A stretch of 64,000 bases of DNA from Oscillospiraceae bacterium (GCA_015067675.1 SVMB01000001.1:1-64000), one strand, 5' to 3'. Positions 41,335-50,995 are shown, numbered from the stretch's first letter. A program made the numbers and translations. Notes: a model not told the origin generated them from the letters alone.

Positions 41335-41871
41335 ATGCGAAACGATCGCTATATTTCCATTGTGCTGACCTTTCTGCTGGTCTGCTGCGTCGGTACCCTC
41401 GGCTTTACGCTGGGGCGTGTCACACAGGGGACAACGATCAACGTCTATATCGAAACCACGGCTCTGCATACAGTGCAGATTGAGGCCGAACGCTGGACGC
41501 AGGTGGAGGAATCGGCGGTATTTGTGACCACAAGTGCTGCGCAGTCCACGCCTGCCGCGTCCACTGCCGCCTCTGCTGTGCAGACGACCGGTGCGCCGCT
41601 GAGTACAACTGCGCAGACGACTGCTGCCACGACAACGACTGCCGCTCAGACAACCGCCGCGACAACAGTTCTGAGCGGAAAGCTCAATCTCAACACCGCA
41701 ACCCAGTCACAGCTTGAGACACTGCCCGGCATCGGGGAAAAGATCGCGGCGCGCATCATTGCCTACCGCGATGCAAATGGCGGCTTCAAAAGCGTGGAAG
41801 AGCTTGACAATGTGGAAGGCATCGGCGAAAAGCGTCTGGAACAGCTGCGAAGTCTGGTTACGGTGGGGTAA
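41335..41871 (+). CDS. ComEA-like helix-hairpin-helix protein with Thr/Ala-rich linker
   Basis: The 178-residue protein has a membrane anchor (residues 7-27, 'ISIVLTFLLVCCVGTLGFTLG'), a Ser/Thr/Ala-rich flexible linker at about residues 65-110, and a C-terminal double HhH DNA-binding domain ('KLNLNTATQSQLETLPGIGEKIAARIIAYRDANGGFKSVEEL', 'VEGIGEKRLEQLRSLV'). This is the ComEA layout, in which the domain faces outward and captures DNA for uptake. ComEC/ComEB are not adjacent. The low-complexity linker is unusual in length. ATG 41335 is taken over ATG 41326 for spacing to AAAGGGA. Confidence 0.85.
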   Translation: MRNDRYISIVLTFLLVCCVGTLGFTLGRVTQGTTINVYIETTALHTVQIEAERWTQVEESAVFVTTSAAQSTPAASTAASAVQTTGAPLSTTAQTTAATTTTAAQTTAATTVLSGKLNLNTATQSQLETLPGIGEKIAARIIAYRDANGGFKSVEELDNVEGIGEKRLEQLRSLVTVG

Positions 41872-41880
41872 CGAGCGTTT

Positions 41881-42378
41881 TTATGCAAAAAACAGGATCA
41901 GACGGGACACACTATCGATATCTGAGCCGTCTGCGATGGTGAAGGCAAGCTTTTTTCCCATAAAACCATCTTCCGGCAGTGCCGCGGTGCAGCATTCGGC
42001 GCATCCGGATGTTACCTCGGCACCCACGGCGCCGGGGATTCCCTCCGGCAGGCCAAACAGAATGCGCAGACCGGACAGGTCGTCGCAGAGTGCGTCGGTC
42101 AGGCTGATTGCGGGGAAGAAGCCTGCCGTGTCGAAGGCAATGCCTGCATCGGAAGAAGTCGGCAGCAGATAAAAAAGCGATCCGTCGGCAAAGGTGAAGC
42201 AAAGGTAGCCCTCGCTGTCGCTGAGCGATACCGGGTGCAGACGTTCCGAGCCGGTATCCAGCGTGACAAAAGGCACGGCAACATCCAGGCGGTTGTCTGC
42301 GTCAGAACAGCCGAAATGGATAAGCTTACCTGTGTCATCAAAACGCATGAGCAGGACGGGAGAGGAAATTGTGGTCAT
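41881..42378 (-). CDS. Hypothetical protein
   Basis: The 165-residue soluble protein has no recognised domain. It is rich in Asp, Gly and hydrophobic beta-like segments, and has a Cys motif 'SGCAECC' near residue 127. A GGGAAG site lies about 8 bp before ATG 42378. It is convergent with the ComEA-like gene and divergent from the patatin gene across a 36-bp gap. Confidence that it is a gene comes from its start signal, its fit between neighbours and lack of a better frame. Confidence 0.6.
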   Translation of the reverse strand: MTTISSPVLLMRFDDTGKLIHFGCSDADNRLDVAVPFVTLDTGSERLHPVSLSDSEGYLCFTFADGSLFYLLPTSSDAGIAFDTAGFFPAISLTDALCDDLSGLRILFGLPEGIPGAVGAEVTSGCAECCTAALPEDGFMGKKLAFTIADGSDIDSVSRLILFFA

Positions 42379-42414
42379 ATCATCACTTCCCTGACAGATT
42401 TAGGAGATTCAACA

Positions 42415-43806
42415 GTGAAAACAGCATTGGTACTGGGCGGCGGCGGAGCCAGAGGCGCCTACGAAGTCGGCGTCTGGAAAGCTCTGCGGGAGCTGGGAGA
42501 GTCCTTTGATATCATCACCGGCACCAGCGTCGGCGCCCTCAACGGCGCGATGGCGGCGCAGGGGGATTATGATACGGCGGAAGCGCTGTGGAACATCATC
42601 ACAACGGAAATGGTGCTGGGCATCGAAGCAGGAGACGATGAGACGCTTCAGCGGGAGCGGGAATCGTATGAAAGCCTGTCGGTGACGGAAAAGCTGGCAA
42701 GGCTGGGACTCTTTGCACGGGAGATCGTCGTCAACCGGGGAGCTGACACGACGCCGCTGCGGCGGCTTCTGGAAGCCCACGTGGATGAGCGGCAGGTGCG
42801 GGAGTCGGGCGTTGAGCTGGGGCTTGTGACCGTGCGGCTGGAGGACGGAAAACCCAGCACGCTGTATCTGGATGAGATCCCGGAAGGAATGCTTATTGAC
42901 TACCTGATGGCATCCTCCACCGTCTTTCCGGCGATGAAAAAGCAGACCATCGGAGACAAATCCTACATCGACGGCGGATTTTACGACAGCCTGCCGGTGG
43001 AGCTTGCGCTGGCGCGGGGCGCCGAGCGCATCATCGCGGTGGATCTGGCGACAATCGGCCTGTACAGACGGCCCGTGCTGCCGGAGAATGTGTGCGTTGA
43101 ATACATCGGCACGGCCTGGAATCTGGGGCCGATTCTGATGTTTGAGCCGGAAACCTCCCGGCGCAATATGCAGCTTGGCTATCTTGATCTGTACAAATCC
43201 CGGGGACGCTTTGAAGGAAAGCTCTATGCCTTTGAAAAGGGGGAGACGGCGCCGCTTATGGAAGCTGCCAAGCGCAGCGATCTGCGCTGGCGCACCTACT
43301 TCGGTACGGAGCTTGCAAGACTTCTCCCGGCATTGCGGCTGCGCATCCTGCGTACCCTGCGGGGAAAGTACCGTAATCTGTACATCCGTGGGCATGCGGC
43401 CTCAAAGCAGACGCAGATTGATCCGACCCTTGCGGCGGTGGAAAATGCCGCGCAGGTATTTGAACTGGATCCCACGGTGGTATACACCGCGGCGGAGTTT
43501 GTGTCGGCGCTGGATGCACAGATAGCCTGCACCCTTGAGCCGGATATGCAGGCTCTGGGAGAGCTTGCTGACCGAAGTCTGCGTCTGCAGGAAAAGGGAG
43601 AAAAGCTGCTGCAGGAGACGGAAAAGCTCTCCTCGCGCAGCATTGCCAGAATGCTGCTGCGTGAGGCGGAAGAACCGGCGGGAAAAGAGCTGCCGCGGAT
43701 GCTGACACCGCGTCAGCTGGCGGCGGTTACCTTTGCCTTTCCGGCAGAAGCGGCGGCTGCAGCCGTGGCGGCAGCACTTCGGACAGCCGAATCGACAGGA
43801 GAATAA
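42415..43806 (+). CDS. Patatin-like phospholipase
   Basis: The 463-residue protein has the patatin signatures: oxyanion hole [13 protein letters not shown], nucleophile elbow GTSVG and catalytic Asp in '[13 protein letters not shown]'. It resembles the RssA/YlbK-type lipid acyl hydrolases. A C-terminal extension (from about residue 300) is helical. It starts at GTG 42415, with TTAGGAG 8 bp upstream; earlier in-frame ATGs lie inside the divergent gene. It would act on membrane lipids or acyl esters. Confidence 0.85.
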   Translation: MKTALVLGGGGARGAYEVGVWKALRELGESFDIITGTSVGALNGAMAAQGDYDTAEALWNIITTEMVLGIEAGDDETLQRERESYESLSVTEKLARLGLFAREIVVNRGADTTPLRRLLEAHVDERQVRESGVELGLVTVRLEDGKPSTLYLDEIPEGMLIDYLMASSTVFPAMKKQTIGDKSYIDGGFYDSLPVELALARGAERIIAVDLATIGLYRRPVLPENVCVEYIGTAWNLGPILMFEPETSRRNMQLGYLDLYKSRGRFEGKLYAFEKGETAPLMEAAKRSDLRWRTYFGTELARLLPALRLRILRTLRGKYRNLYIRGHAASKQTQIDPTLAAVENAAQVFELDPTVVYTAAEFVSALDAQIACTLEPDMQALGELADRSLRLQEKGEKLLQETEKLSSRSIARMLLREAEEPAGKELPRMLTPRQLAAVTFAFPAEAAAAAVAAALRTAESTGE

Positions 43807-43820
43807 TCCAACAGGTATTA

Positions 43821-43852
43821 AAAAGGGCCGCGGCGGATGCTGCGGCCCTTTT
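43821..43852. terminator. Bidirectional terminator
   Basis: Stem AAAAGGGCCGC / GCGGCCCTTTT between convergent genes ending at 43806 (plus) and 43893 (minus). Confidence 0.85.
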
Positions 43853-43892
43853 GCTGTACAGTGGGTGCGGATGTGGAATGGGAAAAGGGAGC

Positions 43893-44678
43893 TTACAGGC
43901 GGAACAGGGCTTCTTCCATCGTGGCGGCTTCCACCTCGTAGGTGCGGCCGTCGATGACGCGCATGTAGGGCTTGCCGTGGGTCGAGGGTACCTGACCGCG
44001 CTCGACGCATTCCTGACGCATGACCACGGGATGGTCGATGACGTAGGGTTTCATGGTGTCAAAAGCGGCGATAGCCTCGCGGGTCTTTTCTTTAATCAGG
44101 GCATGAGCCTTGGCCTGGGGCAGCAGCATACCGCCAAAGCAGTTGAGGGCACGCTTTACCTCACAGGTCACAACCCAGGGCAGGAATTCACGTGCCTCGG
44201 CGCAGACCTTGTCGTCGCCGGAGACCATGATGACGGGCTTGCCGCGCTCACCGACGATGGCGGCGTCGATGGCGGTTTCACCGACCAGTCGGCCGTTGAC
44301 CCAGTAGTTCTGCACACCCTTGGAACTCATGCTGTGCTCCAGGATCGCCGCCGGTGTACCGGCCATGGCATGATAACCCAGCAGAATCACCGCGTCGCAG
44401 TCCTCAAGACCGGCGAAGCGGTTGTTGCCGGTGGAGCCGCAGATGGCGTAATCGGCAAGCGGGGTGAGCTGATCGTAAATCAGTGTATTGGAACCGCCGT
44501 GACAGTCGCGCACATAGACCTTATCAACACCTGCTTCCTTACAGGCTTCGACACAGGCGTTGATGTCGGCGGTCATATAGGCACGGCCTTCGGCCAGACG
44601 GTGACCGTCAGACATGACCTGATCGGGACAGTAGATGCCGCTGATGCCTTCCAGATCAACCATCAGATAGACGTTCAT
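43893..44678 (-). CDS. M55-family D-aminopeptidase (DppA-like)
   Basis: The 261-residue protein matches DppA: MNVYLMVDLEGISGIY with metal-binding DxE, 'VYVRDCHGGSNTLIYD', 'LLGYHAMAGT', 'SDDKVC'-like 'VSGDDKVCAEA' and 'VEVKRA'-like 'CEVKRAL'. DppA is a zinc D-aminopeptidase that cleaves D-Ala-containing peptides, usually derived from peptidoglycan. GGGAGG lies before ATG 44678. It is the last gene of a five-gene minus-strand cluster. Confidence 0.9.
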   Translation of the reverse strand: MNVYLMVDLEGISGIYCPDQVMSDGHRLAEGRAYMTADINACVEACKEAGVDKVYVRDCHGGSNTLIYDQLTPLADYAICGSTGNNRFAGLEDCDAVILLGYHAMAGTPAAILEHSMSSKGVQNYWVNGRLVGETAIDAAIVGERGKPVIMVSGDDKVCAEAREFLPWVVTCEVKRALNCFGGMLLPQAKAHALIKEKTREAIAAFDTMKPYVIDHPVVMRQECVERGQVPSTHGKPYMRVIDGRTYEVEAATMEEALFRL

Positions 44679-44691
44679 GTACAAATCCTCC

Positions 44692-45582
44692 CTATTTGTG
44701 TTCGTGAACACCCGTCAGGGCGTCAAAATCGGGGATTTCCTCCGTACCGGAGGCGGAAAGCTCCTGAATGTAGCCGTCCAGCATGTCGTTGTCGCTCAGA
44801 AAAGCCGTTACGCGGTCATATTCCCGGGGCGTGAGAGTACGGTCAAGCGGCGGCATGGAGCGGGCCTTCCCACAGGGGGTATACTGAGCCATCACCGAGT
44901 ACCAGACGCCTTTTGGAAGATTGTCCCGGCACCAGCGCAGAACGGCCAGCGAATCTGCAGCGTATCCCGGCAGCACCAGATGCCGGATCAAGACGCCGCG
45001 GCGAAGGATGCCGTCGGAGTCAAACTCGCAGAGGCCGACCTGACGGATCATCTCCTGTATGGCGGCGGTGGCGACTTCAAAATAGTCCTTTGCGGCGGAA
45101 TAGCGGGATGAAAGAAGGCTGGAACGGTACTTTAAATCCGGCAGATAGATCTGGACTTTGCCTTCCAGACTGCGCAGTGCCTCAAGGGTGTCGTAGCCGC
45201 CGGAGTTGTAGACCACCGGTACACCCAGCGGTTTATCCAGCACTTCCCGGCAGACTTCGGTATAGTGGCTGGCGCTGACGAGACTGACATTGTGGCAGCG
45301 TGAGGCAAGATCCTCCATGATGGCGCGCAGGCGCTCCACGGAGACGACCTCGCCGAAGCCCTCGTGGCTGATGTGCTCGTTCTGGCAGAATACGCAGCCA
45401 AGGCAGCAGCCGGAGAAGAAGATGGTACCGGAGCCGCGTGTGCCGCTGATGCAGGGCTCTTCGCCATAGTGCGGTGCGGCCCGGGCGATGCGGGGCAGTG
45501 TGCCCATGCGGCAGTATCCCTGTCCGGTCAGCTCATCACGGACAGCCCCGCAGCGGCGGGGACAGGCAGAACAGATTACCAC
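44692..45582 (-). CDS. Radical SAM protein, PflA-like
   Basis: The 296-residue protein has the radical SAM cluster C59-x3-C63-x2-C66 (GCCLGCVFCQN). N-terminal Cys residues (C4, C7, C11, C24) could bind a second Fe-S cluster. 'LVSASHYTEVCREVL' and 'VYNSGGYDTLEALRSL' match pyruvate-formate-lyase activating-enzyme relatives. The target glycyl-radical or other substrate is not in the window. It overlaps the upstream NodB-like gene by 7 bp and is followed by the M55 gene after 13 bp. Confidence 0.85.
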   Translation of the reverse strand: MVICSACPRRCGAVRDELTGQGYCRMGTLPRIARAAPHYGEEPCISGTRGSGTIFFSGCCLGCVFCQNEHISHEGFGEVVSVERLRAIMEDLASRCHNVSLVSASHYTEVCREVLDKPLGVPVVYNSGGYDTLEALRSLEGKVQIYLPDLKYRSSLLSSRYSAAKDYFEVATAAIQEMIRQVGLCEFDSDGILRRGVLIRHLVLPGYAADSLAVLRWCRDNLPKGVWYSVMAQYTPCGKARSMPPLDRTLTPREYDRVTAFLSDNDMLDGYIQELSASGTEEIPDFDALTGVHEHK

Positions 45583-46658
45583 TGGGCTGTTGCGTCGCCG
45601 GAGAAGCAGGGCTTGTAGCCGTGATCAACACACCACTGAACGCCTGCGAAGATGCGTTCCTTGTAGTTGGGGATGTAGGCAGAATAATCCGGATAGAAAT
45701 ACTGCTCGTGAATCATCAGCTCGATGTAGCCGCGCTTGGGGAAGCGCACCAGACCCTCGTCCAGACGGGCACGGATGCCCTCGACGGGATAGAGGTTCAT
45801 GACACAGTCGATACGGCCGAAGGTCATATCCTCGCCGTGATCCTTCCAGAAGCCGTACTCATTGACCTTGTCCACTTCCTCGGGGGAGAGGTAGTAGCTG
45901 ACAAAGCTCTTGCCGTCCTGGACTTCCATATAACCCATGAGGGTGGTGATGCCGCGGGCACGGATGGCGCGCACGGCGGGACGGTTGCCGGAACCGAAGT
46001 GGATGGTTGTGGCGTTTTCCATGGCGTCCTGACCGGCGAAACGCTTGATCTCACGGGCGATGTCGGCGTAATCCTTCTGCATACGCTGATAGGTGACGTT
46101 GGAGTAGGGCCACTCGGGGAACTCCTGATCGGCGTGGAAGGCCAGATGCAGCCAGTCGGAGTTGGCTCGGAACTCGTCACGGTACTTGTCGGTCATCTGG
46201 GAGAGATTGAAGCCGCCCAGACGGGGAGTGGAATAGAAGATGTTGAGGCGGATGCAGGTACCGAAGGTATCGTGCAGCTCCTTGTACATGGCAAGGTAGG
46301 CATTGTCAAAGATCGAGGTGTAAGTATCGCGGTTGAGGTGCAGATCCTGTAAAAACCAGATGTTGTCGTCCACGGAGAAGGCGTAGCGGTGATCAAAATC
46401 ACGCAGCCAGTAGATACCGGCACGGGCGGAGTCGCCGCTTGCTTCATCAACGGCTTCCAGCGTCACGCGGTAACCGTCCAGCTCCACAGTGGCGCGGTGA
46501 GCGCCGTCTGCGTATACGGCGGGGATGCCGTTGACACTGATTTTGGCGTCGGGACAGGCGTCGATCACGACGGATACGGCGAGCACGTCGCCCTTGCGCA
46601 CACCGGCGGTATCGGTCAGCATCTGACCGTCAACAGGCGTCACAAAACGAATGGACAT
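45576..46658 (-). CDS. NodB-like polysaccharide deacetylase family protein
   Basis: The 360-residue protein has a beta-rich N-terminal domain (about residues 1-95) followed by a catalytic-like barrel with 'YAFSVDDNIWFLQDL' (Asp pair), 'LHLAFHADQEFPEWPY' (His pair region) and 'TTIHFGSGNRPAVRAIRARGITTLMGY', consistent with a divergent NodB/CE4-type fold. No signal peptide. The ATG at 46658 has AGGAGGG upstream; the longer frame (to 46787) overlaps the neighbour. Activity could be sugar or peptide deacetylation, but key residues would need a structural comparison. Confidence 0.65.
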   Translation of the reverse strand: MSIRFVTPVDGQMLTDTAGVRKGDVLAVSVVIDACPDAKISVNGIPAVYADGAHRATVELDGYRVTLEAVDEASGDSARAGIYWLRDFDHRYAFSVDDNIWFLQDLHLNRDTYTSIFDNAYLAMYKELHDTFGTCIRLNIFYSTPRLGGFNLSQMTDKYRDEFRANSDWLHLAFHADQEFPEWPYSNVTYQRMQKDYADIAREIKRFAGQDAMENATTIHFGSGNRPAVRAIRARGITTLMGYMEVQDGKSFVSYYLSPEEVDKVNEYGFWKDHGEDMTFGRIDCVMNLYPVEGIRARLDEGLVRFPKRGYIELMIHEQYFYPDYSAYIPNYKERIFAGVQWCVDHGYKPCFSGDATAQW

Positions 46659-46701
46659 GGCAAAAACCCTCCTTGTATATACAGTGAAAAGTTTATTCGG
46701 A

Positions 46702-47724
46702 TCAGCCGATGCGCACGAGACCCTTGATGACCTTGCCTGCACGCACCTGTTCAAAGGCGCGGGGAAGCTCGTCAAAGTCCCATACATGGGTCAGCAGGGC
46801 ATCCACCGGGATCTGATCCCGGTCGAGCAGCGCCGCAACCCGATCCAGCGCATCGGGGACGCGGGGATCAACCCGCTGCCAGCGAAAACTCTTGGGACAG
46901 CGCAGGAGATTGAAGCTGTAGGGCTGATGGGGAACGGCGTAGGAAGCAAAGATACCGTTTTCCTTGAGGCAGGGGAGCCCCTCGGCGAGGATAGCGTAGT
47001 TTCCGGAGGCCTCAAAGATCACATCAAAACCTCCGATGGTCTCGGCAAAGGCACACATATCCCGCATCGACAGGAACGTGTGGTCAGCGCCGAGCTTTGC
47101 GGCGGTTTCAAGGCGGGATGCACGGCGTCCCAGCGTGGAGACGGAGGCTGCGCCATAGAGGTGGGTGAAATAGGTCAGAGAATACCCGGCGATGCCGGTG
47201 CCGAGGACCGCCACATGCTTGCCGGCGACGGGACCGACCTGAAGCGCTGCGCTGGCAGTTTCCGCAAGGGGAAAGGCAAGGCAGGCCTTTTCAGGCGGCA
47301 GATGAGAGGGAATGACGGAGTTTGCCGCATACCGGCGGCGGTAATTGTTGGCCGCATCAAGCGGATTGCCGTCGGCGAGGTAAGCGTCCAGATCACCGGC
47401 GATGCCGTATTCGGCAAATGCACCCCAGGAGGAATAATAGGTGCCGTCAAAGCCTTTAACGATGGCATTGGAGCAGATGACGCGGTCGCCGAGCCGGTAC
47501 TTGCGGACCTTCGAGCCCACCTTCACAACCTTGCCGAAGCTTTCGTGACCGAATACCACAGGATAGGCAGGCGTTGCAAACAGCTCGTCCACAATCATGC
47601 GGTCGGTGGTATTGCAGAAAACACAGCCTTCGTGTTTGACCAGCACTTCATAGTCGTCCGGTTCCGGGATGGGCAGGTCGATCATGCGGATATCCGTGGG
47701 AGAGAAGGCGGCATAGGCTTTCAT
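46702..47724 (-). CDS. Zinc-type alcohol dehydrogenase (MDR) family protein
   Basis: The 340-residue medium-chain dehydrogenase has a catalytic-zinc region 'HEGCVFCNTTDRMIV' and 'PVVFGHESFGKVVKVGS', and a Rossmann segment 'GKHVAVLGTGIAGYSLTYF'. The structural-zinc loop is absent or altered. AAGGAGG lies before ATG 47724. It is the second gene of the five-gene cluster, 25 bp after DUF1846 and 43 bp before the NodB-like gene. Confidence 0.85.
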   Translation of the reverse strand: MKAYAAFSPTDIRMIDLPIPEPDDYEVLVKHEGCVFCNTTDRMIVDELFATPAYPVVFGHESFGKVVKVGSKVRKYRLGDRVICSNAIVKGFDGTYYSSWGAFAEYGIAGDLDAYLADGNPLDAANNYRRRYAANSVIPSHLPPEKACLAFPLAETASAALQVGPVAGKHVAVLGTGIAGYSLTYFTHLYGAASVSTLGRRASRLETAAKLGADHTFLSMRDMCAFAETIGGFDVIFEASGNYAILAEGLPCLKENGIFASYAVPHQPYSFNLLRCPKSFRWQRVDPRVPDALDRVAALLDRDQIPVDALLTHVWDFDELPRAFEQVRAGKVIKGLVRIG

Positions 47725-47749
47725 AAGAGGCTCCTCCTTGGACAGGGGA

Positions 47750-49231
47750 TCAGACGTTGTAGAGATCATCGGAGGCAAACTCCGGTTCGCAGGTCACGCG
47801 CAGACCGAGCTTGCGCAGGGTGGAGGCATCGGAAGAACTGAGGATGCAGGAGCTGTGGGCCTCGCAGCCGGAGAGCTCGTCGAGCTTGGACAGAGCCAGC
47901 TCCGCCGTGGGATTGGTGGCGGCGCAGATGCTCAGGGTGATGAGCGTCTCGGAGAGGGTCAGCGTGGGATCCTTGGAGTGCAGCTTGTCCTTTTTGAGTT
48001 CCGTGATGGGGTCGAGGAACAGCGGGGAGAGCATATGCAGCTCATCAGGAAGCCCTGCCAGAACCTTGACGGCGTTGAGCACGCAGCTCGACGGTGCGCC
48101 GAGAAGCTCGGAGGCGCGGCCGGTGACGATGCGGCCGCCCGGCAGCTGGATGGAGAGCGCGGCGCTGCCGGACTCGGCGGCACGGGCGCGGGCAGGCTCC
48201 ACGACGGCACGATCCTCGGGACGCATTTCCATCTGCTTGAGCAGAAGATTGAGGCGCTCGGCGGTTTCCTCGCCGACGCGGCCGAATTTGTAGTCACAGT
48301 GAACCTGATAGTAGCGGCGCAGGATCTCCTCGCAGGCAGCCTTGCGGACAGTTTCGTCATCGACGATGCCGAAACCGGCCATGTTGACGCCCATATCGGT
48401 GGGAGAACGATAAAGCTGGGACTTGCCGGTGATGCGGGAGAGAATGGTGCGCACGATGGGGAAAACCTCGATGTCGCGGTTATAGTTGACGGCGGTTTCG
48501 CCGTAGGCTTCCAGATGGAAGGGGTCGATCATGTTGACATCCTTGAGGTCGGCGGTGGCGGCTTCATAGGCCAGATTGACCGGATGCTTGAGGGGGATAT
48601 TCCAGATGGGGAAGGTTTCAAATTTTGCGTAGCCTGCCGAGATACCGCGGCGGTTTTCATGGTAGAGCTGGGACAGGCAGGTGGCAAGCTTGCCGGAGCT
48701 GGCGCCCGGAGCGGTCACGACTACCAGCGGACGGGTCGTCTCGATGTAATCGTTGCGGCCAAAGCCATCTTCGCTGCAGACGTAGTCGATGTCGGAGGGA
48801 TAGCCGTGGATGGTGTGGTGGATATAGGTGCGCATACCGCCGCGCTCGAGGAGCTTGCGGAAGGTATCGACGGCCGGCAGGTCCACATACTGGGTGATGA
48901 CGACGCCGTTGACCAGGAGCCCCAGATCGCGGAAGATATCGATGGTGCGCAGAAGGTCGCGTTCGTAGGTAATACCGAAATCGGCGCGGATTTTTGACTT
49001 GGCAATATCGCCTGCATTGATGCAGAAGACGATCTCGGCCTGATCGCGGAAGTTCTGCAGAAGCTTGATCTTTGCGTTGACGTCAAAGCCGGGCAGAACA
49101 CGCGCGGCATGATAGTCGTCAAAGAGCTTGCCGCCAAATTCCATGTATAGCTTGTTGAAAGACTGCATACGCTTTCTGATCTCTTCTGTCTGGCGGCGCA
49201 TGTACAGCTCGTTGTCAAAACCTTTTTTCAT
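47750..49231 (-). CDS. DUF1846 (UPF0371) family protein
   Basis: The 493-residue protein matches the DUF1846 family through its whole length: 'KGFDNELYMRRQTEEIRKRM' at the start, 'NARFIK'-like 'VNAKIKLLQNF', 'VVVTAPGASSGKLATCLSQLYHE' and 'VNLAYEAATADLKDVNMIDPFH'. The 'APGASSGKLATCLSQ' stretch looks like a nucleotide-binding loop. The family is conserved in anaerobes and streptococci and lacks a settled biochemical role. First gene of the five-gene cluster and transcribed from a good promoter (49276-49304). Confidence 0.9.
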   Translation of the reverse strand: MKKGFDNELYMRRQTEEIRKRMQSFNKLYMEFGGKLFDDYHAARVLPGFDVNAKIKLLQNFRDQAEIVFCINAGDIAKSKIRADFGITYERDLLRTIDIFRDLGLLVNGVVITQYVDLPAVDTFRKLLERGGMRTYIHHTIHGYPSDIDYVCSEDGFGRNDYIETTRPLVVVTAPGASSGKLATCLSQLYHENRRGISAGYAKFETFPIWNIPLKHPVNLAYEAATADLKDVNMIDPFHLEAYGETAVNYNRDIEVFPIVRTILSRITGKSQLYRSPTDMGVNMAGFGIVDDETVRKAACEEILRRYYQVHCDYKFGRVGEETAERLNLLLKQMEMRPEDRAVVEPARARAAESGSAALSIQLPGGRIVTGRASELLGAPSSCVLNAVKVLAGLPDELHMLSPLFLDPITELKKDKLHSKDPTLTLSETLITLSICAATNPTAELALSKLDELSGCEAHSSCILSSSDASTLRKLGLRVTCEPEFASDDLYNV

Positions 49232-49275
49232 AAACTGTAAAATCCTCCCTTACCTGCAAAAACCCAGGACACTTT

Positions 49276-49304
49276 ATTCTAACACCATGCCCCACCACTG
49301 GCAA
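49276..49304 (-). promoter_or_regulatory. Promoter of the DUF1846 five-gene cluster
   Basis: On the minus strand TTGCCA (49299-49304), 17-bp spacer, TAGAAT (49276-49281), 45 bp before the ATG. Confidence 0.65.
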
Positions 49305-49441
49305 GCGTGATTCTAGCCAAAACCAAGAGCGGTTTTTTGTGTTTTTCTGCAACAGCGCAGGAACCGGTGGAATTGCAGGGAGAAAAAAGGGAGTATCCAG
49401 AATCTGTATCTGAAAAAAGTCGAAAACTTTCATGAAAAACA

Positions 49442-49470
49442 TTGAATCCAGGAGTGGGCTGTGTTATACT
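49442..49470 (+). promoter_or_regulatory. Promoter of the SH3/NlpC-like lipoprotein gene
   Basis: TTGAAT (49442-49447), 17-bp spacer, TATACT (49465-49470), 38 bp before the ATG. Confidence 0.65.
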
Positions 49471-49507
49471 GATTCAGTAAAACCTCATTTCCAAGGAGTT
49501 AGAACGT

Positions 49508-50983
49508 ATGAAACGGTTTGCGGCGATATGCCTTTCGGTCATATGCCTGGTCAGCCTGCTTTCCGGCTGCGGCAGAAATAATCAAGAAGAGCAAAATCCC
49601 ATCATTGTCCACATGCCCAGCGTGACGGAAGCCATGTATGACGCTGCATACTGGACCGGCAAGGTCAAGGAGCCTGATGTGGTGCTGATGGATGCCGACG
49701 ATATCGAGCTGTTCAACGAGCAGACCGTCGCCAAATCCGGCGGCGAGGTCGTGGACCTGGTGGGTTATGCCAGTACCGTGACCGGTACGCAGCTCAAGCG
49801 CTGGCTGGGTGAAGCGCAGCTTCCCGCATCTGATCTCTACGCTGCCGACGGCAGTCTCTACGGCGAAGGCTATTTTGATGAACTGGTGGCCTCCGTCAAT
49901 GCCGAAGGCGTTTCCGATTCCAATAAGGTCAGCTTTGCCATTGCTGCGGCCAATGCGCCGGTGCGCCTGTTCCCCACGATGAACGCTGCCTACGAGGACA
50001 TGGAGCTTCGGGAAGAAGATGTGTTCCAGCAGGGTATGCTGCTGGTGGGTGAAGCCGTGGTGGTGCTTCACATGAACTTCGGGCAGGACTGGTTCTACGT
50101 GCAGAGCGCCAATCAGCGCGGCTGGGTGCGTATGGAAGACCTGATTCTGATGGAGAAGGGTTCCTGGGTCAGCTATCAGGAGGAAACCCTGTTCCTGGTG
50201 GTCACGGCCCCGTCCATCACGCTGGAAGTGGATCCCTATAATCCTGCAGTGTCCGGACAGACGCTGTACATGGGTACGAAGCTGCCGCTCTACGACGATG
50301 ACCACGTCGGTTCCGAGATTTCCGGCCGCGGAAGCGAAGGCTGCTACGTGGTACAGTATCCCACGCTCAACAGCTTTGGATACCTTGAGTATCAGCCGGC
50401 ATTGATTCCCATCTCCGACGATGTGAGTATCGGGTATCTGGACTACACTCCCGCCAATGTGGTCAGGCAGGCCATGAGCCTGGTGGGAGCGCGCAACTGC
50501 GTCAATCGTCTGGCCGGCGGCCGCGATAATGCCGCGTTCGTGGTGGATATCTACCGTGTGTTCGGCATCACAATGCCCTCGACCACCGCGCAGCAGAAAA
50601 AGCTGACGGCCATTGAGACCGACATGGCGTCCGAATCCTCGGATGAGCGGCTCAAGACGCTGACCGAAGCCAATCCCGGCAGTCTGCTGTTCAGCGGCGA
50701 TCAGGCGTTTATCTATCTGGGCATGGATGAAAAGGTTCCCTATGTGGTGGCGCCGGTGCCGGAGTATTATTATGATAACAAGGCCCATGTCACCAATTCC
50801 TGTATCCTGACCAGCCTCGAGGTTGTGCGCCGTGATGGCACGGCGTTCCTTGACAGCCTCAGAAGCCTGAAGGTTCTGGGCGTTGAGGAAGAGAAAGAGG
50901 ACGAAAAGGACGGCGGCAAGGCAGAAGGCGATGTGAAGACCACGACGAAGGCCGCCAAGGACGCAAAGGAAGATAAGAAGTAA
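49508..50983 (+). CDS. Lipoprotein with SH3-type repeats and a degenerate NlpC/P60 domain
   Basis: The 491-residue protein has a lipoprotein signal (MKRFAAICLSVICLVSLLSGC, lipobox LSGC, Cys21). It then has SH3b1-like segments ('APVRLFPTMNAAYEDMELREED', 'WFYVQSANQRGWVRMEDL'), a C40-like region from about residue 310 and a Lys/Glu-rich charged tail. In active NlpC/P60 enzymes the motif is GG-x-DCSGF and later GHV. Here the positions read AGGRDNAAFVVDIYRVFGI and 'LLFSGDQAFIYLG', so both Cys and His appear lost. It may be a cell-wall-binding regulator rather than a peptidase. Confidence 0.75.
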   Translation: MKRFAAICLSVICLVSLLSGCGRNNQEEQNPIIVHMPSVTEAMYDAAYWTGKVKEPDVVLMDADDIELFNEQTVAKSGGEVVDLVGYASTVTGTQLKRWLGEAQLPASDLYAADGSLYGEGYFDELVASVNAEGVSDSNKVSFAIAAANAPVRLFPTMNAAYEDMELREEDVFQQGMLLVGEAVVVLHMNFGQDWFYVQSANQRGWVRMEDLILMEKGSWVSYQEETLFLVVTAPSITLEVDPYNPAVSGQTLYMGTKLPLYDDDHVGSEISGRGSEGCYVVQYPTLNSFGYLEYQPALIPISDDVSIGYLDYTPANVVRQAMSLVGARNCVNRLAGGRDNAAFVVDIYRVFGITMPSTTAQQKKLTAIETDMASESSDERLKTLTEANPGSLLFSGDQAFIYLGMDEKVPYVVAPVPEYYYDNKAHVTNSCILTSLEVVRRDGTAFLDSLRSLKVLGVEEEKEDEKDGGKAEGDVKTTTKAAKDAKEDKK

Positions 50984-50995
50984 TCGTAAAATACG

